From Taishania sp045629585 (GTDB taxonomy: Bacteria > Bacteroidota > Bacteroidia > Flavobacteriales_D > Crocinitomicaceae), in assembly GCA_045629585.1 (NCBI GenBank), contig JAZQRM010000091.1, positions 1-29,741 on the forward strand: a DNA stretch of 29,741 bases, given 5' to 3'. Below the pieces are notes generated by a model. That model worked only from the letters and a program-made list of their open reading frames with translations, made no database searches and was not told the DNA's origin. Positions 24,738-29,741 of the stretch are shown one piece after another. Position 1 is the first letter of the stretch; each line of letters opens with the position of its first letter. Position numbers and translations under genes: made by a program.

Positions 24738-25553
24738 TTAATTCTCTTCAAAACGATCCATAACAGCCTGAGTTACACCAGTAGCAGAGAAACCACCATC
24801 ATGATATAAATTTTGCATCGTCACATATCTTGTTAAATCCGAGAACATGGCAACACAATAATTAGCACAATCCTCTGCTTTTGCATTACCTAACGGTGAA
24901 TTCATTTCCGCATAACTGATAAAACCACCAAAGCCTTTAACACCACTACCAGCAGTAGTCATAGTTGGCGATTGTGAAATCGTGTTCACACGTACTTTTT
25001 TAGCAACACCATAGTGGTATCCAAAACCACGAGCAATTGACTCTAAATAAGACTTGTTATCCGCCATATCATTGTAATCAGGGAATACACGTTGTGCAGC
25101 AATATAAGTTAAAGCAACAACGGAAGACCATTCATTCAATGCGTCCAACTTCATACATGATTGTAATACTTTATGGAAAGAAATAGCGGAAACGTCCATC
25201 CCTTTCATTGTATAATCATAATTTTGGTCGGTATAGTGATTTCCTTTACGTACGTTTATTGACATTCCGATAGAATGCAAAATGAAATCTAATTTCCCAC
25301 CTAAAATATCCATTGATTCTGAAATCAATTTCTCTAAGTCTTCAACGCTTGTAGCGTCAGCTGGAATAACTTTACTTCCTGTTTTATCTGCCAATGAGTT
25401 GATTTCACCCATACGCATTGCAACTGGAGCGTTTGTTAATACGAACTCTGCCCCTTCTTCGTGAGCACGTTCTGCTACTTTCCAAGCAATTGAATTCTCA
25501 TTCAAAGCTCCAAAAATAATTCCTTTTTTTCCTTTTAATAAATTGTTCGCCAT
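24738..25553 (-). CDS. fabI: Enoyl-[acyl-carrier-protein] reductase (NADH)
   Basis: 271 aa from the ATG at 25553; a second ATG at 25562 would add three residues. The promoter box at 25580-25573 makes the 25562 start nearly leaderless, so 25553 is slightly preferred. FabI reduces enoyl-ACP with NADH in the last step of type II fatty-acid elongation. It is a Rossmann-fold SDR: GIIFGALNENSIAWKVA is the variant nucleotide-binding loop, HSIG near 93-96, and the catalytic pair Y160-x6-K167 lies in YNDMADNK. It is the standard triclosan-target type. Own promoter and terminator, so monocistronic. Confidence 0.95.
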   Translation of the reverse strand: MANNLLKGKKGIIFGALNENSIAWKVAERAHEEGAEFVLTNAPVAMRMGEINSLADKTGSKVIPADATSVEDLEKLISESMDILGGKLDFILHSIGMSINVRKGNHYTDQNYDYTMKGMDVSAISFHKVLQSCMKLDALNEWSSVVALTYIAAQRVFPDYNDMADNKSYLESIARGFGYHYGVAKKVRVNTISQSPTMTTAGSGVKGFGGFISYAEMNSPLGNAKAEDCANYCVAMFSDLTRYVTMQNLYHDGGFSATGVTQAVMDRFEEN

Positions 25554-25572
25554 AGGTAACATTTTCTAGCAA

Positions 25573-25606
25573 CAAAGTTAAGATAATTGTCATGCTATGT
25601 ATCAAA
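25573..25606 (-). promoter_or_regulatory. fabI promoter
   Basis: Minus-strand TTTG (25606-25603), 22-bp spacer, TAACTTTG (25580-25573). It sits 20 nt before the ATG at 25553 and overlaps any longer version of the divergent peptidase gene. Confidence 0.62.
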
Positions 25607-25731
25607 ATTACGCATCAGTTTTACACAATGAATTGATAATTGAATGGTTTACAGCTCTCCTAACAACTATTCAACGCATAACATCACTTGTCATCTCTGC
25701 TTTTAGAGTAATTTTCACTACATTTATTTCC

Positions 25732-27351
25732 ATGAAAAACCCATTTATCAGTTTTTTTTTAGCTACTTTTTTTTATACTATTTCCTTTACTCAAACGAAT
25801 CTGAATCGCAATGAGCTGTTAGGAGGATTTCTACCCGAACGAACAGAATGGAATCTAATTCATTACGATTACACCATAGATATTGATCCTAAAGAACATT
25901 TTATTTCAGGATATAACATCATAACATTCGAATTGAATTCTCCAATCTCTCGGATGCAAATTGACCTTCATGAATTGATAAAAATAGATAGTATTATTCT
26001 AGATGACAATAAATTACACTATGAAAGAATCCATGCGGCTGTGTTTGTTGAATTACCTGAAATAAATTCAAAAACTAGACAAAAGCTAACTTTTTACCAT
26101 CACGGAAACCCGATCAAAGCAATAAATGCTCCTTGGGATGGTGGTTATGTAATGCAATTGGATAAAAATGTTTTCCCTCAAATCGGAATGGCTGTTCAAG
26201 GAATTGGTAGCAGTGTTTGGTTACCTTCAAAAGATGGGCAATCGGATGAACCGGAAGAAGGAGTAACTGCAAATATTATCGTTCCGAAACCTCTTGTTGC
26301 AGTTAGTAACGGAAGGCTTATTTCGACCATTGATCTTCCAAATGAAAAACAAAAATGGACTTGGGAAGTTAAAAACCCAATCAATTCCTATTGTATCACT
26401 TTTAATATTGGCGATTATGTTCCTATCCACGCCAGACATAAAAACCTAGAATTGACGTACTGGGTACTTCGCTCTAATGAAATGATTGCAAAACATCATT
26501 TTGCTGTAGTTCCTGAAATGCTTTCCATTTTTGAAAAATATTTTGGTCCGTACCCTTTTCCAGAAGATTCGTATAAAATCGTAGAAGCTCCATTTGCTGG
26601 AATGGAACACCAAAGTAACATCGCTTATAGCAATTTTTATAAAAATGGTTATGCTGGAAATGGTAACGAAATTGCTCGTCGATTTGACTTTATTTTAATT
26701 CATGAATCGGCCCATGAATGGTTTGGAAATAGTATTACCTCAAGAGATATTTCAGATATGTGGATTCATGAAGCTTTTACAACCTACGCTGAACTCCTAT
26801 TTGTTGAAGAGAAATGGGGGAAAGATGCAGCTTTAAGATATGTTGACCAAGTACAAGAATATATTTTAAATCAAAAGCCGATTATAGGACACCACAGCTG
26901 TAACCATAAAGGTGATACAGATATGTACTATAAAGGTGCGATGATGTTACAAACCTTAAGATCACACGTGCAGAATGATTCCCTTTTCTTTAAAACATTG
27001 AAGGATTTCAGTTTAAATTTTAAGAAACAAATCATCGAAACGAAAGACGTGATTCAATTTTTCTCCGACAATTTAAGTCAAAATTTGGAACCTTTTTTCA
27101 CAAGCTATTTATATCAATCCGAGTTACCTTATTTAGTCATAAATAAACAAAATGAATTGTTTTTCACGAATGTTCAACCAGGTTTTGAATTGAAAATAGA
27201 GTTGAATAGAGGACGAAAAACAAAAAAATATTTCATTAATGAAAAACCACAAATAATCAAAAAGGGTTCTAATCCTTTCACTGAAAAACAATTAGATCAA
27301 TTGATTGATAAGCGAAAATACTTAGTTAAATTAGTAGCCTTAGATGATTGA
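25732..27351 (+). CDS. M1 family metallopeptidase (secreted)
   Basis: 539 aa from the ATG at 25732, which begins a signal peptide (KNPFISFFLATFFYTISFTQ); the frame stays open upstream to 25597 but would run through the fabI promoter. The catalytic zinc site is H324-E325-SA-H328 with third ligand E347 (HEXXH-x18-E). The exopeptidase GAMEN motif is changed to AGMEH at 289-293. The proton-donating Tyr is in YYKGAMMLQ. An N-terminal beta domain fills ~35-240. The C-terminal helical ARM-like domain of longer aminopeptidases is reduced, as in many Bacteroidota M1 proteins. It should cleave N-terminal residues from peptides in the periplasm or outside. Single gene, divergent from fabI. Confidence 0.93.
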   Translation: MKNPFISFFLATFFYTISFTQTNLNRNELLGGFLPERTEWNLIHYDYTIDIDPKEHFISGYNIITFELNSPISRMQIDLHELIKIDSIILDDNKLHYERIHAAVFVELPEINSKTRQKLTFYHHGNPIKAINAPWDGGYVMQLDKNVFPQIGMAVQGIGSSVWLPSKDGQSDEPEEGVTANIIVPKPLVAVSNGRLISTIDLPNEKQKWTWEVKNPINSYCITFNIGDYVPIHARHKNLELTYWVLRSNEMIAKHHFAVVPEMLSIFEKYFGPYPFPEDSYKIVEAPFAGMEHQSNIAYSNFYKNGYAGNGNEIARRFDFILIHESAHEWFGNSITSRDISDMWIHEAFTTYAELLFVEEKWGKDAALRYVDQVQEYILNQKPIIGHHSCNHKGDTDMYYKGAMMLQTLRSHVQNDSLFFKTLKDFSLNFKKQIIETKDVIQFFSDNLSQNLEPFFTSYLYQSELPYLVINKQNELFFTNVQPGFELKIELNRGRKTKKYFINEKPQIIKKGSNPFTEKQLDQLIDKRKYLVKLVALDD

Positions 27352-27456
27352 TCCGAAAACTTACCTCTTCCTTGTCCTGAAATTGTAAAATTCTTTCTTA
27401 TTTTTAGAAGATTGAACTAAATAAAAATATCAGTTGCCCTGTATAACTACAAAGAA

Positions 27457-28209
27457 ATGAAAATTAATTTCGTCTATTTAATATTAATATTCTTGCTATT
27501 TACAGCTTGTAAGAACAAAGAATTCAATCCACTTGATAAAGAAATTATTGAACTAAATTGGACGAATAAAAAAGGTTATATTTTAAGAAATGAGGGATTT
27601 GACATACTCGAAAAACTAGAGCTAAAAAACATTACAGCAACAGAAAAGCGTTTAGTTTCTAACAAAGATACGATTGGCCGTTACTTGCGTTCTTCCGACA
27701 ATAAACATTATATATTTTGTATTTGGGACCCGCAAGAACGAAAGGATTCTTCCGCTCATTTCTTAATAGAACTTAAACCATTTGATAAAAACAAATTTGA
27801 AGTTATCGCAAAAGAAAGATACGTACATGGCAACACTGTAGATTGTTGGGATAATCTATATAATGGATTGGATATGCATTATGATTATTTTACATTTCAA
27901 ACATGCCGAGGGAATGCAGGTTATTCGGGAGTAAATCATTATTATTTCACCTATGTAAGACCTCAAAATGATTTAAAATCTATTCCCGACAAATATGCAA
28001 TTTCTAATAAAAACAAGGCAGAATTACTCGCATCTAAGAAAAAATATCATAGACGAGCTATAACATACAACTACCGATATGAATCCTTTGATTGGAAAAA
28101 TGCTAAAGAGGCCAAAGAACGAAAATTAGATTCTTTCACAGTCTATTATGAACTTGATGGCACGATTTGGACACCAAACACTACTGAGTTCAATTATAAA
28201 TTCAAGTAA
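27457..28209 (+). CDS. Lipoprotein of unknown function
   Basis: 250 aa. Lipobox LFTAC with C18 followed by Lys-Asn-Lys. I do not recognise the family. The mature protein is rich in charged and aromatic residues, with no repeats and a central Cys-containing stretch (VDCWDNLYNG and FQTCRGNAGYSG, ~128-168). The next gene starts 2 nt after its stop, so the two are co-transcribed; the partner is a small membrane protein. Confidence 0.72.
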   Translation: MKINFVYLILIFLLFTACKNKEFNPLDKEIIELNWTNKKGYILRNEGFDILEKLELKNITATEKRLVSNKDTIGRYLRSSDNKHYIFCIWDPQERKDSSAHFLIELKPFDKNKFEVIAKERYVHGNTVDCWDNLYNGLDMHYDYFTFQTCRGNAGYSGVNHYYFTYVRPQNDLKSIPDKYAISNKNKAELLASKKKYHRRAITYNYRYESFDWKNAKEAKERKLDSFTVYYELDGTIWTPNTTEFNYKFK

Positions 28210-28211
28210 AT

Positions 28212-28427
28212 ATGAAGAAACAGCTGCTACAAGGGTTTATTTGGGGAGTACTTATGTTTTTACTGAATACTTTTTTATTCAACATCAAGGAAATTGGTAA
28301 TACCAGACCCGTATACTTCCTTTTACAATTTCTCCTATGGATGGCAGCGGGTGTTGTGTTCGGTATAACTACCTACTACATCCAAAAATTTTCAGATAAG
28401 AAGCAAAACGCAAAAAAAAATAAATAA
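28212..28427 (+). CDS. Small two-helix membrane protein
   Basis: 71 aa. Two hydrophobic helices (~7-24 and ~34-54) separated by a short polar loop (NIKEIGNTRP), then a lysine-rich tail (KKQNAKKNK) that by the positive-inside rule should be cytoplasmic. Starts 2 nt after the lipoprotein stop codon. Family not recognised. Confidence 0.65.
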   Translation: MKKQLLQGFIWGVLMFLLNTFLFNIKEIGNTRPVYFLLQFLLWMAAGVVFGITTYYIQKFSDKKQNAKKNK

Positions 28428-28497
28428 ATCACAGGAAATTAGCTAATTATATACTAATTTTTCAGAAATTAAACGATTAATTAAACACACCTTACTT

Positions 28498-29712
28498 ATG
28501 AAAAAACTATACGCTCTATTTGCTGCGTTGATTTCCTTCTCTGCAGTTCAAGCACAAGATTGCACGGGAAACCGATACAGCCAACCCATATTTTCTAACG
28601 TTATTGAACATCTTAACATCAAATATGGTGAGAACTACAAGCAAGATGAAACAACACTTGTAGAACTTTTCATGGATGTTTATCTACCAGATAATGATAC
28701 AGATACGGATCGTCCTGTCATTTTGATGGCACATGGGGGATCATTTATCGGAGGAACACGAACCGACATTGCGGACGTTTGCCGTAACATGGCAAAATTA
28801 GGATACGTTTCGGTTTCGATGAGCTACCGTTTACTCGAAATTGATGCATCTGTTTTAATGAACCCTGGATTAGAATTCCAAAAGGAAGTGGTTCGTTCTA
28901 TGCATGATATGCGTGCGGCGGTTCGTTATTTGAGAAAAACACATGCGGAAGACAACAACCCTTATGGAATCAATCCAGACATCGTAATCGTTGGAGGTTA
29001 CTCTGCGGGAGCGATTTTGGCGAACCATGTTGCCTACTTAGATACAGATGCAAAGATTCCAACGGACCTTACAACATACGTAGCTGCGCAAGGAGGATTA
29101 TCAGGAAATTCTGGTAACTCCGGATTTGCAGATGACGTACAGATGGTTATTTCCCTATGTGGTGCAATCAAGGATACGACAATGATGACGGCTGGTGGAG
29201 TTCCTTTCGTGGGAGTACATAACCAAACAGACAATACCGTTCCAAATATTTCAGGCCAACCAAATGTGATGGTAACCATTCCAGTGACTTTATACGGAGA
29301 TTCTTCTATGTACAAACGTGCTTTGAATGTAAATATCGCAGCAGATTACATGATGGTTCCAACAACAGGACACTGTGACTTCCCCGCTTTGGAAACTTTT
29401 GCCTTTGTAACAACATTTACACATGACCAAGTTTGCGTACAAGGATTATCCCTTCAACACTCAGATATGATTACCTACTCTGTTTACCCCAATCCAGCTT
29501 ACGAAACTGTAGTAGTTGACATCCCATCTAATCAATGGAATAATGAGGTAACGGTATATGACATGATGGGAAAAGTTGTTCACCAACTTAATATCCCGGC
29601 AGGACAAAACGTTTCTCAGATCGATATTTCAACTCTTCCACAAGGAGTGTACAACGTAAAGTTATATTCAAACGGTGGAAAAGCAACCACCAAGAGATTT
29701 GTGAAAATATAA
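28498..29712 (+). CDS. T9SS-exported carboxylesterase-like alpha/beta-hydrolase
   Basis: 404 aa. Signal peptide (residues 1-20, ending VQAQ). The hydrolase domain (~25-320) has the oxyanion-hole motif H79-GGS, nucleophile S169 in GGYSAGA, an acidic residue in VHNQTDNTVP, and H in the TTGHCDFP segment, as in the HGG carboxylesterase/BD-FAE group. Residues ~326-404 (YSVYPNPAYETVVV...VYDMMGKVV...LPQGVYNVKLYSNGG) are the type A T9SS C-terminal sorting domain. It should be secreted and probably anchored to surface lipopolysaccharide, hydrolysing an ester of unknown nature, perhaps acetylated polysaccharide. The gene ends 29 bp before the window edge and has no obvious operon partner. Confidence 0.92.
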   Translation: MKKLYALFAALISFSAVQAQDCTGNRYSQPIFSNVIEHLNIKYGENYKQDETTLVELFMDVYLPDNDTDTDRPVILMAHGGSFIGGTRTDIADVCRNMAKLGYVSVSMSYRLLEIDASVLMNPGLEFQKEVVRSMHDMRAAVRYLRKTHAEDNNPYGINPDIVIVGGYSAGAILANHVAYLDTDAKIPTDLTTYVAAQGGLSGNSGNSGFADDVQMVISLCGAIKDTTMMTAGGVPFVGVHNQTDNTVPNISGQPNVMVTIPVTLYGDSSMYKRALNVNIAADYMMVPTTGHCDFPALETFAFVTTFTHDQVCVQGLSLQHSDMITYSVYPNPAYETVVVDIPSNQWNNEVTVYDMMGKVVHQLNIPAGQNVSQIDISTLPQGVYNVKLYSNGGKATTKRFVKI

Positions 29713-29741
29713 AATTACACCAACAACATTTAATCCGTTAG

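Noticed and set aside
25597..25731. N-terminal extension of the M1 peptidase by 45 residues
   Set aside because: It would run through the fabI promoter and place the signal peptide inside the protein; the ATG at 25732 fits better.

Overview
The window comes from an AT-rich Bacteroidota chromosome, most likely order Flavobacteriales; a Crocinitomicaceae/Fluviicola-like source is my guess from gene content. The evidence is a type IX secretion (T9SS) C-terminal domain on two exported proteins, SprB-type repeats, a LytS/LytTR pair with a periplasmic propeller sensor, a fused E1 alpha-beta dehydrogenase, many lipoproteins, an almost complete lack of Shine-Dalgarno sites, and promoters of the Bacteroidota form TTG-(17-23)-TAnnTTTG. 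I see no rRNA, tRNA, CRISPR array, phage gene or transposase.

Layout. 1-3929 (minus): a probable operon of an exported FG-GAP/EF-hand-like protein, a 969-aa sensor kinase and a LytTR-type response regulator cut by the window edge; kinase and regulator genes overlap by 14 nt. 3930-4324: intergenic, with a candidate ~130-nt small RNA that has its own promoter and terminator. 4325-7250 (minus): ung, then hemE and an OmpA-family cell-wall-binding protein only 3 nt apart. 7313-9388 (plus): lipoprotein, serine esterase, LolA-like carrier. 9631-11634 (minus): fused 2-oxoacid dehydrogenase E1. 11859-17916: T9SS adhesin with SprB-like repeats, DUF4197 lipoprotein, nucleoside phosphorylase overlapping cutC tail to tail, and a rhodanese-thioredoxin lipoprotein. 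17988-19769 (minus): long-chain acyl-CoA ligase. 19770-20401: a 632-bp gap with a hairpin, an inverted repeat and no convincing gene. 20402-23178: a frameshifted DUF805 gene, an ABC-F ATPase, and a membrane protein gene with an internal stop. 23411-29712: DsbA-like oxidoreductase, small membrane protein, fabI, M1 peptidase, a lipoprotein plus small membrane protein pair, and a T9SS-exported esterase.

Most genes are housekeeping (heme, base excision repair, fatty acid activation and elongation, nucleoside salvage, branched-chain or 2-oxoacid oxidation) mixed with envelope proteins of unknown role. No defence system or large novel gene cluster is apparent. The items most worth following up are the candidate small RNA at 4089-4218, the promoter boxes that abut start codons at 6544-7313 (leaderless transcripts), the two broken genes at 20402-20790 and 22762-23178, and the structured intergenic elements at 19885-19975 and 23185-23262.
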